A stretch of 64,000 nt of DNA from Bacteroides bouchesdurhonensis. GTDB taxonomy: Bacteria; Bacteroidota; Bacteroidia; Bacteroidales; Bacteroidaceae. The DNA is taken from positions 2,954,577-3,018,576 of the forward strand of contig NZ_LT707006.1 in the NCBI RefSeq assembly GCF_900155865.1, written 5' to 3'. Positions 19,004-28,526 of this stretch are shown in pieces. Both the position numbers and the translations under genes were made by a program. How positions within the stretch are numbered: the stretch's first letter is position 1; each line of letters begins with the position of its first letter. Below the pieces are notes generated by a model that was not told where the DNA came from, ran no database searches, and was given only the letters and a program-made list of their open reading frames with translations.

Positions 19004-19489
19004 TTAGTGTCTTGTTAGTGAAAAAGCTCTATGTGGGAACACAAACATGGGAAAGGTAGCTCCTACCGCCAACATGAAAATAACCGTACTTGCTATCAGA
19101 GAATTAGAAAAAAACATTTCCATAAACCCACTCAACTTCTCAGGTTCATTGACAGTCTGCAAACACATAATCAATGAGAACACCATGTTATATGCAAACT
19201 TACCCGGAATCATTGGAAGTAATGCTGGAATATAAAGTACCGTCATTGGACAATAAACTCTTTTGCCCAGCCATAAACTGCCAAAGCCAATCACCAATCC
19301 CGCAAACAGAGAAGCTGTAGCAATATCCACTCCTAAATAAGTCATCAGACAAAAACGACACGCATGTCCCAATGCCGCCAATATCGCAATCATTTTGAAG
19401 GCTCGCAGAGGAGGATCAGAAATGGCTCCAAAACCAATACCTGCTACCGCTGCAAAAAATCCGTCGGTTAAAATATCAAATGCTATCAT
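19004..19489 (-). CDS. Threonine/serine exporter, ThrE C-terminal half (DUF3815)
   Basis: A 161-residue membrane protein with about five helices. It matches the second half of ThrE-type exporters: LGHACRFCLMTYLGVDIATASLFAGLVIG and the conserved region around VLYIPALLPMIPG, which carries the PxxPG element of this family. Its start overlaps the end of the upstream gene by four bases, typical of translationally coupled subunits. Together the two halves should form one inner-membrane threonine/serine efflux carrier. Split ThrE genes are common in Bacteroidota. Confidence 0.85.
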   Translation of the reverse strand: MIAFDILTDGFFAAVAGIGFGAISDPPLRAFKMIAILAALGHACRFCLMTYLGVDIATASLFAGLVIGFGSLWLGKRVYCPMTVLYIPALLPMIPGKFAYNMVFSLIMCLQTVNEPEKLSGFMEMFFSNSLIASTVIFMLAVGATFPMFVFPHRAFSLTRH

Positions 19490-20253
19490 ATCAAACTATT
19501 TTTTACCATTAATAATGTAAACGAAAGCCCGATGGCAATACTTACAATCAAAAGAGAAGCTTCTGTCAAACGAGCAAAACCGGTCAGTACATATCCTTCC
19601 ACCACATCAATCACACCATTTATCAAAGGAACTCCCGGAACAAGATATAATACACTGGTTGCCATCGCTATCTCTGAAGTTGTATCAAAAATCAACGCAG
19701 TCGAAGCGCAAAGTGAAGCAACGAATGCCGAAACAATAAAAGTGATATAATGATTGATCTTTTTCTTTTGCATCTGCTGTTTCAGGAAGAATCCGGTGAG
19801 TGTAGCAGAGAAGACAATACCCATTGAACATAAGTCACCGCCAAACAGCTTACAGAAAGAAGCATTGGCAAAGCCAACCAGAATCAGTACAAATAATGGG
19901 TGTATTTTAGGGGCACTAATAATCTGATTATATCTTTCAGTCAGTTCCTCGAGTGATAAATGTTTATCGAGTGCCTCCCAACTCAATGCACTTAATTCGG
20001 AATTATGTTCAAAACTAATGGGATGTGCTGGAATATCTATTACTTCATTACATGCTTCGTGAGTTTCTTTGTCAATAATGGTCAAGATAATATTTTTATG
20101 AAAAACGCCCAACTTCACATTTACATTAAAAGCCTCGCCAATACGTTTTGAGTTGCGCACAACCCGCGAAGTATGAACTCCGGCTCCCATTAAATGGGCT
20201 GAATATTCTGCAATAAATTTACCTATGGATAATAAAGATTCGCTTGTCTTCAT
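19486..20253 (-). CDS. Threonine/serine exporter, ThrE N-terminal half (DUF1212)
   Basis: The start is placed at 20253 (MKTSESLLSIGKFIAEYSAHLMGAG); upstream ATGs would add an atypical basic/aromatic stretch that overlaps the promoter region. The 255-residue protein has the DUF1212 soluble head with HTSRVVRN and then about five membrane helices. The conserved VPGVPLINGVIDVVEG closes the transport domain. It overlaps its partner by four bases. A minus-strand TACTTTTG box (20278-20285) lies 25 bases upstream. Function as an amino-acid exporter follows from Corynebacterium ThrE and is inferred here. Confidence 0.85.
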   Translation of the reverse strand: MKTSESLLSIGKFIAEYSAHLMGAGVHTSRVVRNSKRIGEAFNVNVKLGVFHKNIILTIIDKETHEACNEVIDIPAHPISFEHNSELSALSWEALDKHLSLEELTERYNQIISAPKIHPLFVLILVGFANASFCKLFGGDLCSMGIVFSATLTGFFLKQQMQKKKINHYITFIVSAFVASLCASTALIFDTTSEIAMATSVLYLVPGVPLINGVIDVVEGYVLTGFARLTEASLLIVSIAIGLSFTLLMVKNSLI

Positions 20254-20628
20254 ATAGTGATATTTTTTAATCGGGCGCAAAAGTACAAAAAAAATAGATA
20301 CCTTTGCCCTACTAAAAATAAAAAACACATGAATATGCAATTTACGTATCCTAAAGCAAAGAATACGTCTCGCTATCTTATCTAAGAAAGATATTCTATT
20401 TGTCATTCTATTTTTTGTTTCCACTTATTCTGATCATCAATCGAATTAAAATTAGAATATCGATAATTAAATATAGAACATCGTATTAACAAACTAAAAG
20501 TTGCATATAAAATAATTTTCTAAATAGGATAAAAAAAAACTGCTTTTATAGCATTATTCTTCTAGAAAAGGCTTTCTTTGATATAGATTCTTTGATTTCA
20601 TCGATTTTACCAATAAAAGCCTATTCAC
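20254..20628. other. 375-base divergent intergenic region
   Basis: This AT-rich spacer separates the exporter operon from the histidine kinase. It holds the leftward -7-like box at 20278-20285. A rightward TACCTTTG (20299-20306) lies 23 bases before an 18-codon reading frame (20329-20385). I see no RNA gene or strong hairpin. The tiny frame has no recognisable product and I do not call it a gene. Confidence 0.5.
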
Positions 20629-22122
20629 ATGAAACTTAACAAACACACACTTTACAGTGATGATTTATTAAATATTTTACCAGAAGGAGTCCTCGTTTTG
20701 AATTCCGAAGGAGAAGTCTTGCTACTTAATCAGCAGGCAAGAATGGAACTTCAAACGAAGGTTCTAGACAATAATACATTTAAATCTTGCCATATAGATG
20801 GTTTATTGAAACTACTATATAATAAGGAAGATATTCTTCCAACAATTATGGATAAACTTCGCCAAGGAGAAAGCCGTTACGCATTACCTGACCGTACTTT
20901 CCTTCAAGAAAAAGTAAATTATACACAATTTCCTATAAAAGGACAATTTGAAACTCTCCAAGAAAAAGGTGAAATAAAAGTTATTGTATTCTTTTTCCGT
21001 AATATCACTGCAGAGCTCACACAAGAATACATCTTAAATACCGCTTTACAAAGAACAAAGATATATCCATGGTATTATGATATAAGTAAAGGTGAGTTTA
21101 CCCTTGATTACCGCTATTTTAAACATTTAGGCATTCCAGCCGGAGTGAATAATACATTATCAATGGAAGAATATATAAATATGATTCATCCCGATGATCG
21201 TGAAGCTCTTACTAATGCTTTTGTTGTACAACTAAGCGGGATTGAAACCTATGAGAGACCTGTCCCTTTCCGACTACATCGGGGTGATGGAACTTGGGAA
21301 TGGTTTGAAGGCCAATCCACTTATATCGCAAATGTATCCGGACAACCTTATCGTTTAGTAGGAATCTGTATGAGCATACAAGAATATAAGGATGTAGAAG
21401 AGACTTTAATTACTGCCCGTAAAAAAGCAGAAGAAAGCGATAAACTGAAAATGGCTTTTCTTGCTAATATGAGCCACGAAATTCGTACTCCGTTGAATGC
21501 AATTGTTGGTTTTTCGGATGTAATAGGCAATTCTTATAATGAACTAAGCAAGGAAGAAATTGAAGATTTTATAAGACTAATCAGCATTAATAGTGAACAC
21601 CTGACAAGACTTATTGATGATATACTCGATCTATCTAAGATAGAATCAAACACAATTGATTTTTCTTTCTCTAGCCATTCATTAAAGTCCTTGCTTACAG
21701 ACATTGAGAAAGAGCAAGTAATGAAAAATATTTCTGAAATTGAAATAAAAGCAATTCTACCGGATGATGATACCATCATTGTAACTGATGCCAGACGTTT
21801 GAAACAAGTTATTTGTAATCTGATAAATAATGCATGCAAATTTACTGAAGAAGGATTCATCCATTTTGGCTTTACAACAGGCAAGGAGACAGTTTCATTA
21901 TTTGTAGAAGATACGGGAATAGGTATTCCCGACGAACATCAAGAACAGATATTTGGTCGGTTCTACAAAGTAAACTCCTTCAAACAAGGTACTGGATTAG
22001 GACTCTCTATTTGTAAAACGATTATTGATCATTTAAATGGAAAAATAACTGTCACATCCGAGTTAGGAAAAGGTAGCTGCTTCACAATTACATTACCTCT
22101 GAACAAAGAGAACAATCTTTAA
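20629..22122 (+). CDS. PAS-domain sensor histidine kinase
   Basis: A 497-residue cytosolic kinase without membrane helices. A first PAS domain covers about residues 10-130 and a second, PAS_3-like, about 140-265 (MIHPDDREALTNAF, then GICMSIQEYKDVEE). HisKA follows with the phosphorylated His in MSHEIRTPLN (about residue 284). The HATPase domain has the N box NLINNACKF, G1 box VEDTGIGIP and G2 box GTGLGLSI. It has no receiver domain and no adjacent response regulator, so it is an orphan kinase. Its stop codon overlaps the convergent AraC gene by four bases. Confidence 0.93.
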   Translation: MKLNKHTLYSDDLLNILPEGVLVLNSEGEVLLLNQQARMELQTKVLDNNTFKSCHIDGLLKLLYNKEDILPTIMDKLRQGESRYALPDRTFLQEKVNYTQFPIKGQFETLQEKGEIKVIVFFFRNITAELTQEYILNTALQRTKIYPWYYDISKGEFTLDYRYFKHLGIPAGVNNTLSMEEYINMIHPDDREALTNAFVVQLSGIETYERPVPFRLHRGDGTWEWFEGQSTYIANVSGQPYRLVGICMSIQEYKDVEETLITARKKAEESDKLKMAFLANMSHEIRTPLNAIVGFSDVIGNSYNELSKEEIEDFIRLISINSEHLTRLIDDILDLSKIESNTIDFSFSSHSLKSLLTDIEKEQVMKNISEIEIKAILPDDDTIIVTDARRLKQVICNLINNACKFTEEGFIHFGFTTGKETVSLFVEDTGIGIPDEHQEQIFGRFYKVNSFKQGTGLGLSICKTIIDHLNGKITVTSELGKGSCFTITLPLNKENNL

Positions 22123-22970
22123 CGTCCCCGATATTCTTGAGGTGTAACTCCCGTATGCTGTTTGAAGTATTTATTAAAAAAGGAAAGATTATCAAATCCC
22201 AGCGACAATGCAATATGTTTTACAGATTTATCAGTAGATTTTAATTGTACTTTAATATCTGCAATGATCAAAGATGTGATTATCTGCAAAGGAGTTTTGC
22301 CAGTCGCATTCTTAATGGATGAACTGAAATAAGGCAAACTAAGTCTCAGTTGATCAGCATAGAATGTGACGTCATGGTGAACTGTATAAAATTTCAGAAC
22401 CAGTTGCATAAAGTCTTGATAAATGGCATACTTTCTTGTATACGAAGGCAAATTCCAATTATTCTTCATTTTATATAGTTCTGTTGATCCCTGAACAAAC
22501 ATCATGAGAATTGCATTGATAATTTCTTTGTTTTTCCTGTTTTTCAAAGATTTATATGCAATAATTGACGATTCATAAAACATCTTATAACTTTGTGCAT
22601 CCAGAGGAGACAAAACATATATCGGATTCTCCATGATAACCGGAAGAAGATGTTGGGTTGATTTCATCATGTTAATTCTTTCGATAAAACCAGATGAAAA
22701 TGCAGCAAAATAAATATGTATATCCGATGAAAAATCATGAATTTCCATAAAATAATTAGGAAGCAGAGTAAGTAAGTCATTCTCCTTAATATAGTATTTT
22801 TTGCCATTAACGGTTACCTGCATACTACCTCTTGTACACAGAATGAAAAAGCTGGATTCTATTTTACAGGGATATTTTTTATAAGCCTTTAAAGATTTCT
22901 CCATTCCTTCTCCTACAGCATAATCAACTGATAAATCATACGTAGACGTAGCTATACCTTTTTCTGACAT
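22119..22970 (-). CDS. AraC family transcriptional regulator
   Basis: A 283-residue regulator with an N-terminal cupin-like domain (VNGKKYYIKENDLLTLLP, about 56-73) and a C-terminal double helix-turn-helix ending HTGVTPQEYRGR. The second helix-turn-helix (KHIALSLGFDNLSFFNKYFKQH) is well conserved. It is transcribed toward the histidine kinase and away from the permease gene. Upstream, TATCTTTG occurs on the minus strand near 23017-23024 but without a matched -33 element. Its regulon is unknown; the permease gene upstream lies on the same strand and is separated by 105 bases. Confidence 0.92.
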   Translation of the reverse strand: MSEKGIATSTYDLSVDYAVGEGMEKSLKAYKKYPCKIESSFFILCTRGSMQVTVNGKKYYIKENDLLTLLPNYFMEIHDFSSDIHIYFAAFSSGFIERINMMKSTQHLLPVIMENPIYVLSPLDAQSYKMFYESSIIAYKSLKNRKNKEIINAILMMFVQGSTELYKMKNNWNLPSYTRKYAIYQDFMQLVLKFYTVHHDVTFYADQLRLSLPYFSSSIKNATGKTPLQIITSLIIADIKVQLKSTDKSVKHIALSLGFDNLSFFNKYFKQHTGVTPQEYRGR

Positions 22971-23075
22971 TTAAACTGTTTTTAGATGCAGATATTTCGT
23001 TTGTTTCTATATCCCAAAGATAACAATAAAATTCAAAACAAGTATAAGTATTTATCAATTAATTTTCCAAACACA

Positions 23076-25478
23076 CTACTCTATTTTTATAATCTCCGCA
23101 GGATTTATCTTTGCAGCTTTATTAACTTGCCATAATAAAGTGCCCAAAGAAAATACTACCATAATCAAAAGGGCTATTACATAAATCAATATACTAACCT
23201 GAGTCTTCAATACAAAATCACTTGTATATGTATATATCAAGTAGTAAGATAATGGGACAGTGAGTAATATAGCTCCTGCTATAATCCATATATACTTTCG
23301 TAGTAAAATAACATAAAGGATACTTAGTTTCGCTCCATTCACTTTTCGAATAGCTATTTCCTTATAGCGTTGGTGAATATCAAATAAAGAAAGTCCGAAA
23401 AGCCCTAAAGTAGAAACTAAAATAGAAATAATAGCGAAAAGTGTAAAGACAGTCGCCATACGCTGGTCATCTTGATACAATTCCTTTATATCATCTTTTA
23501 GCCAACGATAATCAAATTCCTCTGTATTATAAATCTTATTTCGACTCTTTTTCAAATAATCAATTAATTCTTTTTCTTTTCCGGGCTCACAAGCTATTTG
23601 GCATAAAGCATTGATTCCTCCATTATATGTCATATATACAATCGGTTTTTTACCCAAAGTCAAATGTCCCGGATAATAATCTTCTACAATAGCTTGTACA
23701 GGCATTAATGACACTCCCCCTTCTATTTCTTTACCATTTGAAAAGGAATACCATAGAGCCGCTTCTCCTTTAATAAACGCATCTTCTCTATGAGTATAAC
23801 CAAACGCTTTCAATGCAGATTCATTCATAACAATTTGATAATCTTCTCTGTCCATCCCATCGGACAATTTACCATCTATCAACTTTAAATCATGCATTTT
23901 AAAGAAATTTGTGGGAACCCACATCATCAACATATTCAACTTATCACCTTTATCATTCATTAGAGTAGCAACACTACCTGTTGACAAAATTCCAGTACGT
24001 TCCGGATCTCCCTCATACCAACTTTCAATATATGGACATTCATCAAGTATCTGTTCCATGACTTCACGATTGTTCCCGCGTTTATTACTTTCTTGTTCTG
24101 TATCATCCCACCAATTAACAGGAAGTGGAGGCATCAGATTAGCATATAAAATACCTTCAGTCCTAAATCCCGGATCAGTATTCAATAGAAAATGCAGGTG
24201 ATTACTAAAGTATGTTGATAAAATGATCAATAAAAAAGTAATACTATACTGTATAAATAAAAAAAACGCACGAATTTTAACAGATTGCCTTGATGTTCCA
24301 ATCATGCGTAAAGATACAATTGGAGGCAAATACTTATATTTAATATAAGGATAAACTGTGGTCAGCAAAGGAAGTAATAAAAAAACGGCTAGTGATAGTT
24401 GCCAATCAAAAGTGGTATAAGATATTTGGCTCTCAAGTATACGGTTAACATATCCGGAAAACAACTCAATAAAAAACCATCCAAGGAACAACGCAATAAT
24501 AACCATTATAGCATTTTCTGTCCATAGTTGGAAAAACAATGTGCGTCCTTTTATTCCAAAGATTTTCTTGATACCATACTCTTTTGAACGTTTGAGCATA
24601 AAAACAAGATATATATTGATGAAATTGAGAATACCCGCGAACATAAGTAGAACACATACACCGGAAAGTATCCACAAATGAGATCGACTGCCATACTGCC
24701 ACATTTCCGGACTATCCCCTTTAGCACCTAATTCCTTATTCCAATAAAGTTCACTAACCGGAATGAAATCAAAACGAATGTGATACCCCTTATTTGTCTG
24801 ACGATAAACATTGCTGAAAGCATTAATGGCATTTACATCCACTCCCGGCATAAAATGAAGAAGGTCAGTATGTATTTTTCCCCATCCTCTACTATCTGTC
24901 TTAAGACTAATATTAAAAACAATGTCAAATGTTAAGGATGATTTATAGTTTGGTTCATTCAAAATACCACAAATAGTTAGAATATGTCCTCCAGCATATT
25001 TTACCTTTCTACCTATAGGATTTTCTTTTCCAAAAACCCTCTCTGCAAATTTCCGAGTGACAAGCGCATCATTAGGTAATTGCATCTGTACTCCTTCAAT
25101 CGGATAATTGAAAAAATGAAAGAAAGCAGTATCAGCCACAAGTAATTGCACTGTATATGGTTTATCATCTATAGAAATATTATCATTGTTAAATGTAAGA
25201 AAACGAGCCTGTTTCTCGATGGATTCCGAAGGATAATAAACTGTATCCGCACCAGCTCTAAGGCTCGTATTACCCATATACACATTTCCATCAATATCCC
25301 TCAGTGGAATATATACATTTTCTGCATCCACACAGTGATTATTAACTTGACTTTCCTGATGGATATAACGCACCAATGTAATGGTACAAGCCAGACTCAA
25401 TGCCAAACCAATAACATTAATAATAGTATATGATTTGGTACGTATCAGAAAGCACCATGCATATTTCAATGTTTTCAT
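23076..25478 (-). CDS. FtsX/MacB-like ABC transporter permease
   Basis: An 800-residue permease with two FtsX modules. The first membrane helix is near the N-terminus (TIINVIGLALSLACTITLV), followed by a MacB-type periplasmic domain. Three helices lie around residues 270-370, then a second soluble domain, and three more helices lie in the last 130 residues. The motif EYGIKKIFGIKG in the first loop and EIAIRKVNGAK in the second are the coupling-helix motifs of this family. No ATP-binding subunit is encoded next to it, so it is an orphan. Such proteins in Bacteroides are often tied to efflux or lipoprotein/peptide handling, which I cannot decide here. Confidence 0.88.
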   Translation of the reverse strand: MKTLKYAWCFLIRTKSYTIINVIGLALSLACTITLVRYIHQESQVNNHCVDAENVYIPLRDIDGNVYMGNTSLRAGADTVYYPSESIEKQARFLTFNNDNISIDDKPYTVQLLVADTAFFHFFNYPIEGVQMQLPNDALVTRKFAERVFGKENPIGRKVKYAGGHILTICGILNEPNYKSSLTFDIVFNISLKTDSRGWGKIHTDLLHFMPGVDVNAINAFSNVYRQTNKGYHIRFDFIPVSELYWNKELGAKGDSPEMWQYGSRSHLWILSGVCVLLMFAGILNFINIYLVFMLKRSKEYGIKKIFGIKGRTLFFQLWTENAIMVIIALFLGWFFIELFSGYVNRILESQISYTTFDWQLSLAVFLLLPLLTTVYPYIKYKYLPPIVSLRMIGTSRQSVKIRAFFLFIQYSITFLLIILSTYFSNHLHFLLNTDPGFRTEGILYANLMPPLPVNWWDDTEQESNKRGNNREVMEQILDECPYIESWYEGDPERTGILSTGSVATLMNDKGDKLNMLMMWVPTNFFKMHDLKLIDGKLSDGMDREDYQIVMNESALKAFGYTHREDAFIKGEAALWYSFSNGKEIEGGVSLMPVQAIVEDYYPGHLTLGKKPIVYMTYNGGINALCQIACEPGKEKELIDYLKKSRNKIYNTEEFDYRWLKDDIKELYQDDQRMATVFTLFAIISILVSTLGLFGLSLFDIHQRYKEIAIRKVNGAKLSILYVILLRKYIWIIAGAILLTVPLSYYLIYTYTSDFVLKTQVSILIYVIALLIMVVFSLGTLLWQVNKAAKINPAEIIKIE

Positions 25479-25652
25479 GTTTCATTTTATTATAATAATT
25501 CAAATCTCATGCCAAATCATAGAGCATTAAATATCAATAGATTATAAAGATATACGTCATTTATCCAATGTGCAAATACGCACGAATAGAGTGCGATAAT
25601 GCACGCCAAACATTCTTATATTAAAGTTATCGAAACATACATGGATTATATA

Positions 25653-26444
25653 CTATTTTTTAGTTATCTGATCCTTTCTTCCCTCTTTATTTACAACAGA
25701 CGGCTTACCTTTATATTCAATTTCACCGCTACCATTCACTCTAGCATTCAGCTGCTTTGAAGCATAACATTCTATATCCCCCGAACCGGAAACAGTAGCC
25801 GTAACATTAGTGGCAACTAGATTACCCGCACTAATATCGCCGGAACCATTGACAGTCAGAATCGCACGTTGTGCTGTACCTTTCATATCAATATCACCAG
25901 AACCCGCAACTAATGCATTCACATTATCAACCTTCATATTTTTCAATACGACGTCCCCACTTCCTTTAACTGCCACAGAAATATCTGTATAATTCAGATT
26001 TTCTGCATCAATATCTCCGGACCCTATTATATTCAATCGAATATTTGTACCTTTTATAGTACCTTTCAGACTTACATCCGAGGAACCCTGAATATCAACT
26101 TGTGCCAATGAGGGCGAAGAAGCAATCACTTTCAAACGGCGTTCTCCACCATGAATATTGACTCCTTTCTTTATATTTACGTGCAATACTCCATTCACCG
26201 TATTTACTTCCAATAAATCAACCAGATTATCAGAACCATATATAGATACTGTTGTCTTTGAATGATTACTTTGGCGATATTCTACATCTGGGCTACCCAA
26301 TACTTTAATAGCACTGAAGTTACCTGCATTTTTTACTTCTTGTGTGATATATTTCTTACTGGGAGTAACGGTCTGTGCTTTTACTCCTGCTACAGACAAT
26401 AACATCAACACTATCCACACAGATATACTCTTCAAATTCTTCAT
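25653..26444 (-). CDS. DUF2807 head-GIN domain secreted protein
   Basis: A 263-residue exported protein with signal peptide (to about VKAQ, residue 24). The mature part repeats a GSGDI/GSGDV motif seven times at about 20-residue spacing (GSSDV, GSGDI, GSGDV, GSGDI, GSGDI, GSGDI, GSGEI), the signature of DUF2807, which folds as a right-handed beta-helix. The cellular role of the family is not established; an envelope adhesin or scaffold is possible. A short lysine/arginine-rich tail follows. It is divergent from the SDR gene and has a well-formed promoter at 26473-26502. Confidence 0.85.
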   Translation of the reverse strand: MKNLKSISVWIVLMLLSVAGVKAQTVTPSKKYITQEVKNAGNFSAIKVLGSPDVEYRQSNHSKTTVSIYGSDNLVDLLEVNTVNGVLHVNIKKGVNIHGGERRLKVIASSPSLAQVDIQGSSDVSLKGTIKGTNIRLNIIGSGDIDAENLNYTDISVAVKGSGDVVLKNMKVDNVNALVAGSGDIDMKGTAQRAILTVNGSGDISAGNLVATNVTATVSGSGDIECYASKQLNARVNGSGEIEYKGKPSVVNKEGRKDQITKK

Positions 26445-26472
26445 AAATTTCTCCGTTTAAATTGATTCTTCA

Positions 26473-26502
26473 CAAATATACTTTATATACTTTAAATAAC
26501 AA
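26473..26502 (-). promoter_or_regulatory. Bacteroides-type promoter for the DUF2807 gene
   Basis: On the minus strand TTG (plus 26500-26502) lies 19 bases before TATATTTG (plus 26473-26480), matching the Bacteroides -33/-7 arrangement. The -7 box ends 29 bases before the start codon. Confidence 0.65.
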
Positions 26503-26524
26503 GGAAATAACATACTATTCTTTA

Positions 26525-26555
26525 TTGTATAACACTTATAAATTCATTACTTTTG
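26525..26555 (+). promoter_or_regulatory. Bacteroides-type promoter for the SDR gene
   Basis: TTG (26525-26527) is followed after 20 bases by TACTTTTG (26548-26555), 27 bases before the SDR start. It is back to back with the DUF2807 promoter, so the two genes share a compact divergent control region. Confidence 0.65.
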
Positions 26556-26581
26556 TTCAATATAATAAAAAATGAACAGAC

Positions 26582-27457
26582 ATGGCAGATAATTATATAG
26601 AAAAACAACAAGAAGCATATGAGGCCCGAAAAGCCGCATGGAAACTAGCTATAAAGAAAGGTAAAAAAGCAACTACTCATCAAGCTAAAGTGAAACAAAC
26701 TACTGAAACAGTCACTGATACAGTAACACTGAAAAGAAGAGTTTTTATAACAGGAGGAGCAGAAGGAATAGGCAAAAGTATTGTATCGATGTTCTGTCAG
26801 AAAGGTGATTCAGTTGCATTTTGTGATCATAATGAGTTGGCAGGCCAAGCTACCGCTAAAGAGACAGGAGCTACTTTCTACCATGTAAACGTCAGTGATA
26901 AAGAAGCACTGGAGAAATGTTTCCTGCATCTTCTGGCGGAATGGAAAGACATCGACATTGTCATCAATAATGTCGGTATCAGCACTTTCACATCTATTAC
27001 AGAAACAAGTGTGGAAGACTTTGACAGAATCCTTTCTATCAATCTTCGCCCCGCATTTATTCTTTCGCGGCTACTGGCAATTCACCGCCAGACCCAAATT
27101 ACTCCCAACCCATACGGAAGAATCATTAATATTTGTTCTACACGATACTTAATGAGTGAACCTGGTAGTGAAGGATATGCCGCATCCAAAGGAGGAATTT
27201 ATTCGCTCACTCATGCATTAGCGATCTCTCTTTCAAAATGGAATATCACCGTAAACTCAATATCTCCGGGATGGATACAAACACAAAATTATGAGCAACT
27301 CCGCCCCGAAGACCATTTGCAACATCCTTCCAAACGAGTAGGAAAACCGGAAGATATCGCCCGCATGTGTTTATTTATCTGTCAGAAAGAGAATGATTTT
27401 ATCAATGGAGAAAACATCACAATTGACGGAGGTATGACAAAGAAAATGATATATTGA
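26582..27457 (+). CDS. SDR oxidoreductase with a charged N-terminal extension
   Basis: A 291-residue classical short-chain dehydrogenase preceded by about 50 residues rich in Lys, Ala and Thr that precede the Rossmann fold. The fold shows TGGAEGIGK (about 58-66), NNVGIS (about 128-133), the catalytic Ser in NICSTRY and YAASKGG (about 200-206). SPGWIQT and the C-terminal ITIDGGM complete the family pattern. The extension has no membrane helix and could bind acidic partners or nucleic acid, which is speculation. The gene has its own promoter and a hairpin terminator. Confidence 0.88.
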   Translation: MADNYIEKQQEAYEARKAAWKLAIKKGKKATTHQAKVKQTTETVTDTVTLKRRVFITGGAEGIGKSIVSMFCQKGDSVAFCDHNELAGQATAKETGATFYHVNVSDKEALEKCFLHLLAEWKDIDIVINNVGISTFTSITETSVEDFDRILSINLRPAFILSRLLAIHRQTQITPNPYGRIINICSTRYLMSEPGSEGYAASKGGIYSLTHALAISLSKWNITVNSISPGWIQTQNYEQLRPEDHLQHPSKRVGKPEDIARMCLFICQKENDFINGENITIDGGMTKKMIY

Positions 27458-27464
27458 AAGGGGG

Positions 27465-27504
27465 CTTCCTCCCTCTTCCGCATAAACGGAAAGAAGGGAG
27501 AAAG
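27465..27504. terminator. Hairpin terminator between convergent genes
   Basis: The purine-rich arm CGGAAAGAAGGGAG (27487-27500) pairs with the pyrimidine arm ending CTCTTCCG (27480) around loop CATAAA, with one to two bulges. It sits between the SDR and the GH130 gene ends. Confidence 0.5.
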
Positions 27505-27537
27505 CAAGTGTGTAAGTTAATAGTATGCGTTTCATAT

Positions 27538-28512
27538 TTAGATAATACTCGTTCGTTTCGTAAATTCGATGATTTCCTTGATATAACCGAAAGCCATACC
27601 TACTACAGTATCTGCCGCACCATAATAAACAGCTACCCGTTCACCATCTTGCAAAGCTGCGCAAGGGAATACCACATTAGGCACATCTCCTTGAAGTTCA
27701 TAAGGAGCAGCAGGACCGAGCAAATATTCACGAGTCCGGTACAACACTTTCTCCGGATGATCTTTGTCAAGAATAGCAGCACCCATCGAGTAACGGAAAC
27801 CATTGCAAGTCGTAATCACCCCATGATAGAAAAGCAACCAACCTGCGTCTGTCAGGAAAGGTACCGAACCTGCACCGATTTTAGTACATTGCCATGCACT
27901 TTCAGGAAAAGGAGTTACTTTCATCACACAACGATGTTCACCCCAATATTTCATATCCGGACTGAAGCTGATATAAATATCACCGAAAGGTGTATGTCCA
28001 TTATCACTGGGGCGGCTCAACATCGCATACTTGCCATCTATCTTTTGCGGGAAAAGTACACCATTACGATTGAAAGGAAGGAATGCATTCTCACATTGGA
28101 AGAATTCCTTGAAATCAAAAGTATAAGCAATGCCTATAGTCGGACCATGATAACCGTTGCACCAAGTCACCCAGTAACGGTCTTCAATCCATGTGATACG
28201 AGGATCATATTTATATTCAGATTCAATCATCTCGGTATTACCTGCTTTGAAGCGAATAGGTTCATGGCTGATATCCCAATGAATGCCGTCTTTACTAAAT
28301 CCTGTGAAAATATTCATCTGTACAGCCTTATTATCGCAACGGAATACCCCGGCGAATCCATCTTCAAAAGGAACCACCGCGCTATTAAAGATACTATTGG
28401 ATGAAGGAATATGATAGCGTCCGATAACCGGATTCTGTGAATAACGCCACATAACGTCCGTACATCCTGCGGGACGTTCTTCCCAAGGCATTTGAATTTT
28501 ACTCATAGTCAT
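27538..28512 (-). CDS. GH130 family beta-mannoside phosphorylase
   Basis: A 324-residue cytosolic enzyme of glycoside hydrolase family 130, which cleaves beta-mannosides with inorganic phosphate to give mannose 1-phosphate. The five-bladed propeller landmarks are visible: [18 protein letters not shown] near the N-terminus, [16 protein letters not shown] with the catalytic-region Asp, [19 protein letters not shown], and [10 protein letters not shown] at the end. The sequence resembles, from memory, the N-glycan-degrading mannosyl-N-acetylglucosamine phosphorylase of B. thetaiotaomicron (BT1033) more than the mannosylglucose phosphorylases; that is an inference. It is 14 bases downstream of an MFS gene. 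A second ATG at 28506 could also start the protein. Confidence 0.85.
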   Translation of the reverse strand: MTMSKIQMPWEERPAGCTDVMWRYSQNPVIGRYHIPSSNSIFNSAVVPFEDGFAGVFRCDNKAVQMNIFTGFSKDGIHWDISHEPIRFKAGNTEMIESEYKYDPRITWIEDRYWVTWCNGYHGPTIGIAYTFDFKEFFQCENAFLPFNRNGVLFPQKIDGKYAMLSRPSDNGHTPFGDIYISFSPDMKYWGEHRCVMKVTPFPESAWQCTKIGAGSVPFLTDAGWLLFYHGVITTCNGFRYSMGAAILDKDHPEKVLYRTREYLLGPAAPYELQGDVPNVVFPCAALQDGERVAVYYGAADTVVGMAFGYIKEIIEFTKRTSII

Positions 28513-28526
28513 ATTTTTTATATTAG

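Noticed and set aside
27454..28404. Long rightward reading frame (about 316 codons) opposite the GH130 gene
   Set aside because: It is the antisense of a clear GH130 gene, and its translation has no recognisable domain.
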